A stretch of DNA of 64,000 bases, from positions 1-64,000 of the forward strand of contig NZ_LJIC01000093.1 in NCBI RefSeq assembly GCF_001295845.1, written 5' to 3'. Below the pieces are notes generated by a model that saw nothing but the letters and a program-made list of their open reading frames with translations, was not told where the DNA came from and ran no database searches. A program made the translations under genes and the position numbers. Numbering within the stretch: the stretch's first letter is position 1; each line of letters begins with the position of its first letter. Shown here in pieces: positions 30,880 to 40,452 of this stretch. Source of the DNA: Rhodopseudomonas sp. AAP120. Its GTDB lineage: Bacteria > Pseudomonadota > Alphaproteobacteria > Rhizobiales > Xanthobacteraceae.

Positions 30880-30966
30880 CGTCATTGCGAGGAGCGAAGC
30901 GACGAAGCAATCCAGGAAACGACCAAGGCGCCGCCTCTGGATTGCTTCGCTTCGCTCGCAATGACG
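30880..30966. repeat. Palindromic intergenic repeat, GTCATTGCGAG type
   Basis: Starts CGTCATTGCGAGGAGCGAAG and ends CGCTCGCAATGACG, with AAGCAATCCAG / CTGGATTGCTT inner arms. It is in the opposite polarity to the copy at 23451: here the GAGGAGCGAAGCGACG side comes first. Confidence 0.9.
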
Positions 30967-31082
30967 AAAGGGTTGCTGACTTTGCTGCATTCATGTCCGG
31001 TCAGGCTCGCAGGATGACGGCGGCAGTCCATCGCACACCGATTGCTCCAGCCTGATTTCACATGGAAGCCGCAGCTTCGACG

Positions 31083-32300
31083 TCACGCCACCGGCTTGAG
31101 TTCCACCTTCAGCCAGCCGGGCTTGCGCGAGTCGAACGCCTCATAGGCCTCGATCACCGAACCGAGCGGCTCGTGCTTGGTCAGGAGTTGCTGCGGGTCG
31201 ATCGCGCCGGAGGCGACGAGGTCGAGCAGATGCGGGATGTACTTGCGGTGATTACAGTTGCCCATCTTGATGGTGAGATTCTTGTTCATCGCCTCGCCGA
31301 TCGGGAAGGTCCGCTTGGTCGGCGGATAGACGCCGATGATCGACAGCGTGCCGGCCTTGGCCAGCGCCTGCACGGCCCAGTCGAGCGCCTGCTCCGGCGC
31401 ATCGCCCGGCTTGTAGCTGTGCTTGCGCGATTTCACCGCGTCCGGTGTGACGGCGCTGGCGACCGACTTGATCGCTTCGCCGGCGCGCGTGCCGGTCGAG
31501 GCGGCTGGGCCGTGATGGGCGTGCTCGGCGTCGACACCAACCGCATCGATGGCGCGATCGACGCCGATGCCGCCGGTCATCGCCACGATGGTCTTCACCG
31601 GATCTTCCTTGTCGAAGTCGACGATCTCGGCGCCTTGCCGCTGCGCCCTGTCCAGCCGGTCGGGCAGGTGATCGACCGCGATGATGCGGCCCGCCCCCAT
31701 CAGCCGCGCGCTGGCGATGACGAACTGGCCGACCGGTCCGCAGCCGAACACGGCGACGGTCGAGCCTTCGTGAATATCGGCGATATCCGCGCCGAACCAC
31801 CCGGTCGGAAAAATATCGGAGATGGTGATCGCCTGATCGTCGGTGACGTTGTCGGGGATCTTCACCATGGTGACGTGCGCGAACGGGATCCGCGCTTTCT
31901 CGGCCTGCAGTCCGTTCCACGGTCCGGTCGGGCCGGGGCCGCCGAAGAACGCCGTGCCGGCGCGCTTGCCGTTGGGATTGGCGTTGTCGCATTGCGCGAA
32001 GTAACCGGCCCGGCAATACGAGCAACTGCCGCAGCCGATGGTCGAGCCGATCACGACCCGATCGCCGGGACGAAAATTGCGGACCATGTCGCCGACTTGT
32101 TCGACGATGCCGACGCCCTCGTGGCCGAGAATCGTGCCCGGCTCCATGCCCGAGAACGACCCACGGACGAAGTGCAGGTCGGTGCCGCAGATCGCCGACG
32201 CGGTCAGCCGCACGATGGCGTCGGTCGGTTCCTGGATCGTCGGCTCGGGAACGTCGTCGAGCCGGATGTCGCCTTGTCCATGATACACGACGGCCTTCAT
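31083..32300 (-). CDS. Zinc-dependent alcohol dehydrogenase, formaldehyde-dehydrogenase-like
   Basis: A 405-residue medium-chain dehydrogenase. The catalytic zinc ligands are visible (AICGTDLHFVRG and ILGHEGVGIVEQVG), as is the structural zinc set C-x2-C-x2-C-x7-C (GCGSCSYCRAGYFAQC). VFGCGPVGQFVIASARLMGA is the NAD-binding fold, with an acidic residue at the strand end (AVDHLP) favouring NAD. The length and the long insert after the cofactor fold fit the glutathione-independent formaldehyde dehydrogenase branch. The true substrate is unknown. Confidence 0.9.
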   Translation of the reverse strand: MKAVVYHGQGDIRLDDVPEPTIQEPTDAIVRLTASAICGTDLHFVRGSFSGMEPGTILGHEGVGIVEQVGDMVRNFRPGDRVVIGSTIGCGSCSYCRAGYFAQCDNANPNGKRAGTAFFGGPGPTGPWNGLQAEKARIPFAHVTMVKIPDNVTDDQAITISDIFPTGWFGADIADIHEGSTVAVFGCGPVGQFVIASARLMGAGRIIAVDHLPDRLDRAQRQGAEIVDFDKEDPVKTIVAMTGGIGVDRAIDAVGVDAEHAHHGPAASTGTRAGEAIKSVASAVTPDAVKSRKHSYKPGDAPEQALDWAVQALAKAGTLSIIGVYPPTKRTFPIGEAMNKNLTIKMGNCNHRKYIPHLLDLVASGAIDPQQLLTKHEPLGSVIEAYEAFDSRKPGWLKVELKPVA

Positions 32301-32426
32301 GATGCTCTCCCGGATTGCCTGGCTTCAGCGGCGGCAACCGGCACCGCACGCACGGGTTCCTAGAGCTCACACTTTGCGGTCATGCGACTTGGCTCGGCAG
32401 CAAGGCGGCGCTGCGCGACCTTTTGC

Positions 32427-34238
32427 TTATCCCGACAACTTGTCGTGCCGGACCTTGCCGTCCATCAGCGTCAGCAGCACCGGGACGGTGTGGATCTCGT
32501 GCGGCGCGACCTCGAACAGATTGCGCTCGAGCACGACGAGATCGGCTTTCTTGCCGACTTCGATCGAGCCGATTTTGGCGTCCAGGCCGAGCTGATACGC
32601 GGCCCCCATGGTGGCGGCGCGCAGCGCCTCAGCGAGGCTGATGCGCTCGTCGGCCGGCAGGAGTAGCGGCTGCTCCGGCTTGTTCAGCTCGCGCCGCGTA
32701 ATGGCGATCTCGATCGCCTCCAGCGGTTTGTATGTGCTGTAATAGCCGGCGGCGGGCCAGTCGGTGCCGAGCGAGACGTTGGCGCCGTGGCGCAGGATCG
32801 AGCCGATCCGATAGATCGCGTCGGCGCGGGCGCCGAGCCGCGTCCTCAGCACCTGGCGCCAATAGGCATCCGGCACCGCCCATTGCGCCGAGAACTCCGC
32901 CGTGACGCCGAGCGCGGCGAAGCGCGGCAGATCTTCCGGCGCGACGACGACCAGATGGCAGACCGTGTGCCGACGCTGGCGCGGCGGATTGGCCTTGATG
33001 GCCGCTTCGAAGGCGTCGAGGCACAGCCGCGCGCCGCGGTCGCCGCAGCAATGCACGTGAATGTCGAGGCCGTCGCGGTCGGCGCGCAGCACGATGTCCT
33101 TGAACAGGTCCGGCGGCAGCAGCGTGTCGCCGCTGCGCGACGGATCGTCGTCGTAGGGCGCCAGCATCGCCGAGGTACGCTGCGCCTCGCCGCCATCGAT
33201 GTTGAGCTTGAGCACCGACGCCTGGACCAATTCGGAATGGAAGCGGCCGCGGAGTTCCTTGATGAGCGGAATCGGATCGATCGCCGGATCGTTGTGATAG
33301 GTCGATCCGACGACGCGGAACGGCAGCAGCCCGCGCTGCTCGAAGTCTTGATAGAGCTGAAAGCCCGCCGCTTCCGGCAGCACCTGCATGCCCGCGTCGA
33401 ATACGGTGGTGATGCCGGCCGCGGAGGCTTTGGGCAGCCAGTCGCCGAGCGACTGCGCCAGGTACGTGCCGGTGAACGGCGCGGCGGCGTTGAGGATGAC
33501 GATCATCGCCGGCACTTCGACCGCATAGCCGGTTGGCTCGCCCGATGCCGGGTCGCGCTGGAAGTAACTGAAACCGGGCAGGGGATCTGCGGTCGTGGTA
33601 GTGATCCCGGCCAGCGCCAGAGCCTTGGAATTCACCCAGGCGCAATGGCCGTCGATCGCACTCAGGATCACCGGCGTGTCCGGCCACAGCGCGTCGAGAT
33701 CCTGCTTGCGTGGGCCGCTGGCCGGAAATGCATTGTAGCGCCAGCCGAAGCCGCGGATCACGTCGGCGTCGCCGAGCTTTGCGCGATACGCTGCGAGCGC
33801 CGCGAGCGTTTCGTCCCGCGTGTCGTATTGCAGGTCGACGCCGCTGGTGATCGCTGCGCCGGAGATCGGATGGATATGGCCCTCGACGAAGCCGGGCAAC
33901 AGCAGCCTGCCGGCAAGATCGACGACGCGCGTGTTCGGCCCGATGAAGCGTGTCACGCCGGCATCGTCGCCGACATAGACGATGGAGTCGGCCCGGACCG
34001 CCACGGCGCGCGCCCATTCAGGGCCGCGGCTCACGGTGTAGACCGGGCCGTTGCGGAAGACGAGATCGGCTTTGCTATCAGCCGCGACGGCGCGCGCCGG
34101 CATCGCGTCGGTCACGCCGACCGCCGCGAACGCCGCTCCGGCCTGCAACAGGCCGCGCCGCGTCGGCTCCGTCAGCTGCAGCGTACTATCGATCTTCAGC
34201 AGGTTGCGGAAGTTGGCCCAGTCACAAGCAATGCACAT
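32427..34238 (-). CDS. Tat-exported amidohydrolase (YtcJ-like amidohydrolase 3 family)
   Basis: A 603-residue metal-dependent hydrolase. After a short N-terminal stretch with a Cys pair (MCIACDWANF) comes a Tat-like motif TRRGLLQAGAA and hydrophobic region ending AVAADS. The catalytic domain opens ADLVFRNGPVYTVSRG, with LPGFVEGHIHP as the metal-binding HxH, DIHVHCCGDRGA holding further His residues, and SLGTDWPAAGYYS the metal Asp. The C-terminal LGLDAKIGSIEVGKKADLVVL closes the composite beta domain. Substrates of YtcJ-like enzymes are N-acyl or cyclic amides, not predictable here. Confidence 0.9.
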   Translation of the reverse strand: MCIACDWANFRNLLKIDSTLQLTEPTRRGLLQAGAAFAAVGVTDAMPARAVAADSKADLVFRNGPVYTVSRGPEWARAVAVRADSIVYVGDDAGVTRFIGPNTRVVDLAGRLLLPGFVEGHIHPISGAAITSGVDLQYDTRDETLAALAAYRAKLGDADVIRGFGWRYNAFPASGPRKQDLDALWPDTPVILSAIDGHCAWVNSKALALAGITTTTADPLPGFSYFQRDPASGEPTGYAVEVPAMIVILNAAAPFTGTYLAQSLGDWLPKASAAGITTVFDAGMQVLPEAAGFQLYQDFEQRGLLPFRVVGSTYHNDPAIDPIPLIKELRGRFHSELVQASVLKLNIDGGEAQRTSAMLAPYDDDPSRSGDTLLPPDLFKDIVLRADRDGLDIHVHCCGDRGARLCLDAFEAAIKANPPRQRRHTVCHLVVVAPEDLPRFAALGVTAEFSAQWAVPDAYWRQVLRTRLGARADAIYRIGSILRHGANVSLGTDWPAAGYYSTYKPLEAIEIAITRRELNKPEQPLLLPADERISLAEALRAATMGAAYQLGLDAKIGSIEVGKKADLVVLERNLFEVAPHEIHTVPVLLTLMDGKVRHDKLSG

Positions 34239-34824
34239 CTCCCGACCTCGATGATCAAGGGGGGCGTTCGTCGAGCGAGTGTGTTCGATTCCGCGACGCC
34301 ACCCAACCTTGGGATCGTACGAGGCGCTTGAGGACGAGGGAGTGGATGAGTTGCGCTGCTGTCCAGATGCGGACGGCCATGACGAACGTGCGCATCACGA
34401 GCGGGCTCGATCGCTGCTGGCCATGGGGGCATCCTGGACTGCGAATGCATCGCAGAACTGGTCCGGACAGCCGGCGCCGAATGCGGCCGAAGGTCGGCGC
34501 TTCGGTGGTGGATCGATGGAAGTACCTCTGATCCGGAATGTGGCGAAGGACACGGTTTCGCCGCAACGGATTCTGCCGTCGCGATGCGGTGCCACAGGTT
34601 TGCCGCAAGGTTTTTCAGACCCCAATCGCGGCATTTGCGACTCGTTCTCGGCTCCGCAGTCGGCTCGCCGACCATCCAGATCGCCCTCGCGGGGGCCGCT
34701 GCGCGGCGGTCGATCTCCGGCCGCAGTCTTGCGCAGCTCGCCGCAACTCGGTTTGATGGTCGCGCCGCGAAACGGCGGGCCGTCTCCTCACGGCACCGAA
34801 CGGGCAACTAACAGCGAGCCGCGA
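34239..34824. other. 586-base region without a convincing gene
   Basis: Lies between the divergent amidohydrolase and LuxR-type regulator genes. Open frames exist on both strands but are rich in Arg, Ser, Pro and His in every frame and match no family I recognise. It must contain both promoters. It could be the decayed remains of a gene. Confidence 0.55.
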
Positions 34825-35565
34825 ATGCCGATCCACGATCCTTCAGCACTGGCTCCCGATCTGTCCCACCCTGCCACGCCCGCGGCCTTCGCCGAGGCTG
34901 CGCTACGGTCGCTGCGGCCTGTGTTCGGTGCGAGCCGTGCGGTGTTCTCCGATCGGCATAGCGGCGGCCCCGGCCGGATGCACTTCATCAACTGGCCGTC
35001 CTGGTGCGAGGCGCATTATTGCGCCGAAGTCCGCGCCCGCGATCCGATCCGGAGCTGGCTTGACGGCGCTGCCCACGCGGAGGAACACGGCGTGGCGCGG
35101 TTGTCCGAATTGCGCCGGGCGGCGCTGCCCGACGAGCCGCTGCTGACCGATTGCGGCGCGGCCTTCGTGCTGACATTGGCGCTACGCGATCGCCGCCGGA
35201 TCGTCGGTGCGCTGAGCCTGGTGCGCGACGCTGGTCGCGGCGATTTCGACGAGCGCGACCGCGTTCTGGCGCTGTCGCTGCGGCCGCTGCTGGAAATGGC
35301 GTTTGGCGGCGTCACGACGCGCTGCGCGGCGGTGGAGCCGTCGACCGGCGACGATCCGCTGCACGCACTCACCAAGCGCGAGAGCGAAGTCGCCCGGCTC
35401 GCTGCGGCAGGCCATTCCAACAAGGCGATTGCCCGGATGCTCGACATCAGTCCGTGGACGATCAAGAACCAGATTCGCGCGGTGCTGGACAAGACCGGCA
35501 CGCGCAATCGCACCGAGCTGAGCGCGCTGCTCGGATCGCGCAGCCGCGCGAAAGGCGGCAGCTAA
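34825..35565 (+). CDS. LuxR-family transcriptional regulator
   Basis: A 246-residue regulator. The N-terminal 170 residues resemble an autoinducer-binding or GAF-like sensor (HFINWPSWCEAHYCAEVRARD, then FVLTLALRDRRRIVGALSLVRD). The C-terminal LuxR helix-turn-helix is clear: LTKRESEVARLAAAGHSNKAIARMLDISPWTIKNQIRAVLDKTGTRNRTEL. No luxI gene is in the window. I start at MPIHDPSAL because the long upstream in-frame stretch looks non-coding. Its stop overlaps the stop of the convergent FAD enzyme gene by two bases. Confidence 0.87.
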   Translation: MPIHDPSALAPDLSHPATPAAFAEAALRSLRPVFGASRAVFSDRHSGGPGRMHFINWPSWCEAHYCAEVRARDPIRSWLDGAAHAEEHGVARLSELRRAALPDEPLLTDCGAAFVLTLALRDRRRIVGALSLVRDAGRGDFDERDRVLALSLRPLLEMAFGGVTTRCAAVEPSTGDDPLHALTKRESEVARLAAAGHSNKAIARMLDISPWTIKNQIRAVLDKTGTRNRTELSALLGSRSRAKGGS

Positions 35566-36899
35566 TCGCCGCGGGCGATGAGGTCTTCCGCGGCCTTCAG
35601 TCCCGACCAATGCGCCTGGCCGACCGTGCTGTTGGTCAGATAGTCCCCACAGAACGCGACGCGCGGCATCGGTCCGAGATCGAGGAAGCGGCGCAGGCCG
35701 CGGATGTAGCCCTTCGGCCGCTTGCAGATCGCATCCGGCTGGCGCGAGACAAAGCTGTCGATCACCCTTGTCTCGGCGAGCTGGGGCAGGGCATCGCCGA
35801 CGTCGCTCCAGGCGATGGTGAGCAGCTCCGCGGTGCTGGCGCCGGCGTGCTGTCGGCAGCCCCAATCCTTCCATTGCGAATGCGCGAAGGTGGTGCCGTT
35901 GCCCATGTCGGTGAAGCGCAGATTGCCGGTCCGGCGGAAGCCGTCGGCCGCGGGCAGCACATAGGTGTCGAGCAGGTCGTCCTTCGGACGGTCGAGCAGG
36001 TAGTACACGATGTGATGGCCGGCGTAGTCGACTCCGTCGAAGAAGCTGCGCCGCTCGGCGTCGAGGCCGGGCATCAGCGCCGACACCTTGTTGCCCGGGA
36101 CCGCCATCACCACCGCGTCGCCCCGAACGGTCTCGCTGCGGCCGTCGTGCACGACGTCGACCTCGACGCCGTCGGCATGCGGGCGCACTTCGGCGACGCT
36201 GGCGCCGAGCCGAAGATCGACGCGCTGATCGGCTGCGAGGCTGCGGCCGAGCTCCCAGGTGAGCCGGCCGGCGCCGCGCTCCTTGAAGCTCCAGATCTGA
36301 TCGCCCGACCACGACAGCCGTCCGGCCGTGCTCCAGGCCGTCCAGGCCAGCGAGAAATCGTCCTCGCCATAGCCGCAGAACATCGCGACGCAGGGCTCGA
36401 GGAAGTAATCGACGAAGGTTGGCGAGAAGCGGCGGAAGTATTCGCAGGCGTTGACGTCGTCGAACGCGGCCGCGCTGGTGATATCGCGCGGATCGCCGGT
36501 GATGGCGATCTGGCCCAGCTTGGGCAGCGTCGCGAGCAGCCGTGCCTTCTCTGCAAAGGGAATGAACGGGTGCTTGGCAGCACTGATCAGATCGAAGGCG
36601 CCGAAGCCGACGTTCTGCTGGCGCTTGACCAGCACGTTCCAGCGGTGCGCGGCCGTGAGGTCGGCGAGGCCGTCGGGCTGGTCGATGCCGAGCTTGCGGG
36701 CGAGGTCGGCGAGGTTGGTTTCGGCGCCGAGAAACGCGAACGCGCCGGTAACGGCCCAGACCCCGTGCCACAGTACGGAGCGGCAGCGGCCGCCCGGTTC
36801 GCTGTCCTGTTCGAGCAGCACGACCTCGTGGCCGTCGTCGCGCAGCCGATCGGCCGCGCCCAATCCGGCAATGCCGCCGCCGACAACGATCACCCGCAT
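35562..36899 (-). CDS. FAD-dependent amine oxidase / protoporphyrinogen oxidase-like protein
   Basis: A 445-residue flavoprotein. The FAD-binding fold MRVIVVGGGIAGLGAADRLRDDGHEVVLLEQDSEPGGRCRS is complete, with the GGRCRS phosphate loop of the amine-oxidase superfamily. The C-terminal block PRVAFCGDYLTNSTVGQAHWSGLKAAEDL is the second FAD contact. Relatives include protoporphyrinogen oxidases, carotenoid desaturases and HpnE-type squalene enzymes. The sequence does not decide among them. The start at MRVIVVGGG is the canonical fold start, and a nine-residue extension is unlikely. Confidence 0.87.
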   Translation of the reverse strand: MRVIVVGGGIAGLGAADRLRDDGHEVVLLEQDSEPGGRCRSVLWHGVWAVTGAFAFLGAETNLADLARKLGIDQPDGLADLTAAHRWNVLVKRQQNVGFGAFDLISAAKHPFIPFAEKARLLATLPKLGQIAITGDPRDITSAAAFDDVNACEYFRRFSPTFVDYFLEPCVAMFCGYGEDDFSLAWTAWSTAGRLSWSGDQIWSFKERGAGRLTWELGRSLAADQRVDLRLGASVAEVRPHADGVEVDVVHDGRSETVRGDAVVMAVPGNKVSALMPGLDAERRSFFDGVDYAGHHIVYYLLDRPKDDLLDTYVLPAADGFRRTGNLRFTDMGNGTTFAHSQWKDWGCRQHAGASTAELLTIAWSDVGDALPQLAETRVIDSFVSRQPDAICKRPKGYIRGLRRFLDLGPMPRVAFCGDYLTNSTVGQAHWSGLKAAEDLIARGD

Positions 36900-37008
36900 G
36901 CTGCAACTCCTCCGACCTCGCAAAAGAGGCTGCAGGCTGGAGCAGGGCGCGATGCGGAGCCATAGCCCGGACGGGCTATGCGGGCGGTGTGGTGTCGAGG
37001 GCTCGGGC

Positions 37009-38163
37009 TTACTGCGCCTTCGGCAGGAAGGTCGGCCCGACCGTGCGGATCTTGTTCGGGTCGGTCGCGGGTGCGCCCGGATCCGGCTGCGCGGCGCCGT
37101 TGGCCGCTGCCGGAGCCGCGCCCTTGCGGGCGTTGGCGCGCTGCGCCGGTGGCAGCGCCATGCGCTTGGCGCTCTCCTCGGTGACGATGATGTCGCCGTG
37201 TTCGCGCGCCGACGTATCGTCGACGCCCTTCAGCGCGTCGGCCCAGCTCTGATTGGCGGCCTTGCACGAGCACGCCGGATCGAAGCTCTGGCGATAGCGG
37301 AAGGCGGCGGGCAGCGACGTGTAGGGCTGGCCGTTGATCGACACCGCCTGGTTCATGTCCTGGCCGGGATTGCGATAGGCGTACAGCGCCGCATCGGACG
37401 CCGGGCACAGGCTCTTGCAGGTCTTCTCGTCGTCGGCGAAGCGCGCCGGCGTGGTGGCGAAGGAGATCGGGAAGTAATAGCCGTCGCAGGTGCGCACGCA
37501 CACGGTGCGGAAGGTGCCGGTGTCGGTGTTGAAATCGGGCAGCGGGGCACCCGGGGCGCCCGGCGCCGGCGAGGCGTTGCCGCCGAACAGATTGTTGAGG
37601 AAGCCTCCGCCGCCCTGCTGCGCGGCGGCGGCGTATTGCGGGCCGCAATTGTTCTGCGCCAGCGCGGTCAGCACCGAGCGGCGCTGGTTGTCGCGATCCG
37701 ACCCGCCCGGGCCGCCGGAGCGCAGCCGCTCGAGGCTCGAGGTCATCTGATCGAGATTGCCGCGCATCTGCTGGATCTGGTTGTTGACCGGCCCGCACTG
37801 CGCCGACTGGCCGTTGAACAGCGAGAAGAAGCCCGAGCTGTCGCAGCCCATCCGCTTGGCCTGCATGGTGACGCGGTCGAGTTCGGCCTGCTGGCGGTTG
37901 ACGGAATCTTCGTAGCGCCGGATCTGGTCGGCGCGGGCCGGATCGCCGCCGCCGCGGTCGATCGCGGCGAGCTGTGCTTCAAGCCGCGGGCAGACCGGGT
38001 TGACCGCACCCTGCTGGCCGCCGGGCGACTGCTGATAGCCCTGCTGCGGCGGATAGCCTTGCTGCGCCAGCGCGGCGGAGGGCAGCGCCGCCGCCGCCAT
38101 CAGAACAGCGCCGGTCAGCCACCGGCGGCGCAACAAACTCGCGGTCTCGAAGAGGTCGGGCAT
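37009..38163 (-). CDS. Exported DUF2865 protein
   Basis: A 384-residue protein with a signal sequence (LTGAVLMAAAALPSAALAQ). A Gln/Pro/Gly-rich stretch (QGYPPQQGYQQSPGGQQ) is followed by a coiled-coil region and a cysteine-rich C-terminal domain (VCVRTCDGYYFPISFATTPARFADDEKTCKSLCP and SFDPACSCKAANQSW). That domain is typical of DUF2865, restricted to alphaproteobacteria. Disulfides fit a periplasmic site. The function is unknown. Confidence 0.85.
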   Translation of the reverse strand: MPDLFETASLLRRRWLTGAVLMAAAALPSAALAQQGYPPQQGYQQSPGGQQGAVNPVCPRLEAQLAAIDRGGGDPARADQIRRYEDSVNRQQAELDRVTMQAKRMGCDSSGFFSLFNGQSAQCGPVNNQIQQMRGNLDQMTSSLERLRSGGPGGSDRDNQRRSVLTALAQNNCGPQYAAAAQQGGGGFLNNLFGGNASPAPGAPGAPLPDFNTDTGTFRTVCVRTCDGYYFPISFATTPARFADDEKTCKSLCPASDAALYAYRNPGQDMNQAVSINGQPYTSLPAAFRYRQSFDPACSCKAANQSWADALKGVDDTSAREHGDIIVTEESAKRMALPPAQRANARKGAAPAAANGAAQPDPGAPATDPNKIRTVGPTFLPKAQ

Positions 38164-38349
38164 TCAAGGATTCCGGCGGATGGTGATCTCGGCGATCGGC
38201 CGAATCGTCTCAGCAAATCCGCGCGATCGATGCCGTCCGGCAATCCGTTCAAGCCGCGACGGTTGCGGGTCTTCTACCGGCTTCTCGCGGCATCGTCACG
38301 TCGTTTCCGGGGCCTCTCTGTGGCGAAACCCCACGCATTTGCGCGCAGT

Positions 38350-38658
38350 TCAGCGTTGGCAGGTGATCGCCACATACTCTTCGCAGCCGCCCCGCGCGCA
38401 CGACATGCCGACGGTCTTCGGCACCGCGCCGGTGATCTCGTCGGGATCGACCCGGCGATAGGCGACCGCCTGGGCAAAATCCCGTGCCTGGCAATAGGCC
38501 AGCGCCGCATGGGCGCCGCAGCTCTCGCTTTTGGCCAGGCAGCGGTCGATGCCGTAGCCGTCCGGCTGATTGGCGACGATGAACACGCGGCTGTCGGCGA
38601 TGGCGGCCGACGCTGGCAGCAGCACCGCGCAGGCCAGAAGAGCAGCAAGAAATTTCAT
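38350..38658 (-). CDS. Small secreted cysteine-rich protein
   Basis: A 102-residue protein with a signal peptide (MKFLAALLACAVLLPASAAIA) and six cysteines in the mature part (DRCLAKSESCGAHAALAYCQ and VGMSCARGGCEEYVAITCQ), likely disulfide-bonded in the periplasm. The start at MKFLAAL is chosen for the signal; longer in-frame versions lack one. I recognise no family. It precedes the DUF2865 gene in the same direction with about 190 bases between. Confidence 0.72.
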   Translation of the reverse strand: MKFLAALLACAVLLPASAAIADSRVFIVANQPDGYGIDRCLAKSESCGAHAALAYCQARDFAQAVAYRRVDPDEITGAVPKTVGMSCARGGCEEYVAITCQR

Positions 38659-38968
38659 GGGACACCGGTGAGCGAGGGCGCCTAGCCCCCGATCTATAAT
38701 CGGGAAGTGGTAAAGAATCGTTAACCATGGCGGGGAACCAAGGCACCCGGTCGGTAGGCGCCGATCATGGCCGAAATCGGCCGGCATCGCGCCCTCAGGC
38801 ATTCGCCGGGCTTGACGCGCCCCGGCCGTCTGGCCATGGTGCGGCAATGAACGGTCTTTTCTCGATTTGTGGCATTTGCCGCGAGATTACGAGCTAGCTC
38901 AACGCTGGCTGAGGCCGTCTTTTCTCTCATGAGATCACTGGACGCCCGGCCGCAGGGGACGGGAATCC
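38659..38968. other. 310-base intergenic region before cysS
   Basis: Divergent promoter region between the small secreted protein gene and cysS. It holds a CCCGAT/ATCGGG hairpin at 38688-38704 with a five-base loop, close to the minus-strand gene. No open frame with coding character was seen. Confidence 0.5.
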
Positions 38969-40435
38969 ATGGCTTTGCGCCTTTACGATACGCTGACCAA
39001 GCAGAAGCGCGAGTTTGCGCCGCTCGATCCGCACAACGTGCGGATGTATGTCTGCGGCCCGACGGTCTACGACTTCGCCCATATCGGCAACGCCCGGCCG
39101 GTGATCGTGTTCGACGTGCTGTTCCGGCTGCTGCGGCACCTCTACGGCGAGAGCCACGTCAAATACGTCCGCAACATCACCGACGTCGACGACAAGATCA
39201 ACGACCGCGCCGCGCGTGACTATCCCGGCCTGCCGCTGAACGAGGCGATCCGCAAGGTCACCGAGAAGACCGAGCAGCAGTTTCACGACGATGTCGACGC
39301 GCTCGGCTGCCTGCGGCCGACCGTCGAGCCGCGCGCGACCGAGCACATCGCCGAGATGCGGCAGATCATCGAGAAGCTGGTGGCGGGCGGTTTCGCCTAT
39401 GCCGAACAGGACCACGTGCTGTTCTCGCCGGCGGCGATGAACGCCGCAAACGGCGTGCTGCCGCGCTACGGCGCGCTGGCCAATCGCACGCTCGACGAGA
39501 TGATCGCCGGTGCCCGCGTCGACGTCGCGCCCTACAAGCGCGATGCCACCGACTTCGTACTGTGGAAGCCGTCAAAGCCCGGCGAGCCGTCCTGGCCGTC
39601 GCCGGCAGGTATCACCACCGAAGGACGGCCGGGCTGGCATATCGAATGCTCGGCGATGTCGTGGAAACATCTCGGCGAGACCTTCGACATCCACGGCGGC
39701 GGCATCGACCTCGTCTTCCCGCACCACGAAAACGAAGTCGCCCAAACCTGCTGCGCCTTCCACACCTCGCGCATGGCCCAGACCTGGATGCACAACGGCT
39801 TCCTGCAGGTCGAAGGCGAGAAGATGTCGAAGAGCCTCGGGAATTTCGTGACGATCAGGGAGTTACTGGCGACTGAGAAGTTCGGGGGGCGCAAATGGCC
39901 GGGCGAAGTTGTTCGGTTAACGATGCTTAAGACGCACTATCGATCGCCGATCGATTGGACTGCGCAAGCGCTCGAAGAGTCGTTTGAAAACATCAGCTCA
40001 TGGCACGCTGCGATATCACCCCACTTCTTGTCCGGTATACCGGGAGATTATCCGCCGCCTGAGGAGGTGATTGATGGTCTCGCCGATGATCTGAATTTCT
40101 CTCGTGTTGTGGCCGAGATGCATCAATGGGCCAGAGCTGCAAGGGCCGGGGATAGTGCGGCCGCGAAGAAGTTGGCTGCCGCGGCTGACTTCTTTGAACT
40201 GAGGCGAATGAGTTGGGACCGGACGCTGCAAGAGTTTGTCTATGAAACTACTGTAGATGATGCCCTGCGCGCCAAATTCGATAGGTTGATCGAGGCCCGC
40301 GCCGCCGCCCGCGCCAACAAGGACTGGAAAGAATCCGACCGCATTCGTGACGAACTCGCTGCGATGGGTGTGGTGCTGAAGGACGGCAAGGACGCCGACG
40401 GCAAGCCGGTGACGACCTGGGAGATCGCGCGATGA
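38969..40435 (+). CDS. cysS: Cysteinyl-tRNA synthetase
   Basis: A 488-residue class I tRNA synthetase. The zinc-binding Cys29 and the HIGH-type motif are in [27 protein letters not shown] supplies further zinc ligands, and [10 protein letters not shown] is the KMSKS loop. The C-terminal [27 protein letters not shown] is the anticodon-binding block. Base composition changes inside the gene: about 39835-40285 is lower in GC and richer in AT-ending and AGG/AGA/TTA codons than the rest, although the reading frame and family similarity continue. Confidence 0.96.
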   Translation: MALRLYDTLTKQKREFAPLDPHNVRMYVCGPTVYDFAHIGNARPVIVFDVLFRLLRHLYGESHVKYVRNITDVDDKINDRAARDYPGLPLNEAIRKVTEKTEQQFHDDVDALGCLRPTVEPRATEHIAEMRQIIEKLVAGGFAYAEQDHVLFSPAAMNAANGVLPRYGALANRTLDEMIAGARVDVAPYKRDATDFVLWKPSKPGEPSWPSPAGITTEGRPGWHIECSAMSWKHLGETFDIHGGGIDLVFPHHENEVAQTCCAFHTSRMAQTWMHNGFLQVEGEKMSKSLGNFVTIRELLATEKFGGRKWPGEVVRLTMLKTHYRSPIDWTAQALEESFENISSWHAAISPHFLSGIPGDYPPPEEVIDGLADDLNFSRVVAEMHQWARAARAGDSAAAKKLAAAADFFELRRMSWDRTLQEFVYETTVDDALRAKFDRLIEARAAARANKDWKESDRIRDELAAMGVVLKDGKDADGKPVTTWEIAR

Positions 40436-40452
40436 GCAGCCACCTCCGCGGA

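Noticed and set aside
34270-34310. tRNA 3' half suggested by TGTTCGATTCC
   Set aside because: The T-loop-like TTCGATT lacks a five-pair stem on either side and no D-arm, anticodon arm or acceptor stem could be folded upstream.
34279-34824. N-terminal extension of the LuxR-type regulator
   Set aside because: The in-frame upstream stretch is Arg/Ser/Pro-rich without similarity, and the sensor domain begins after the ATG at 34825.
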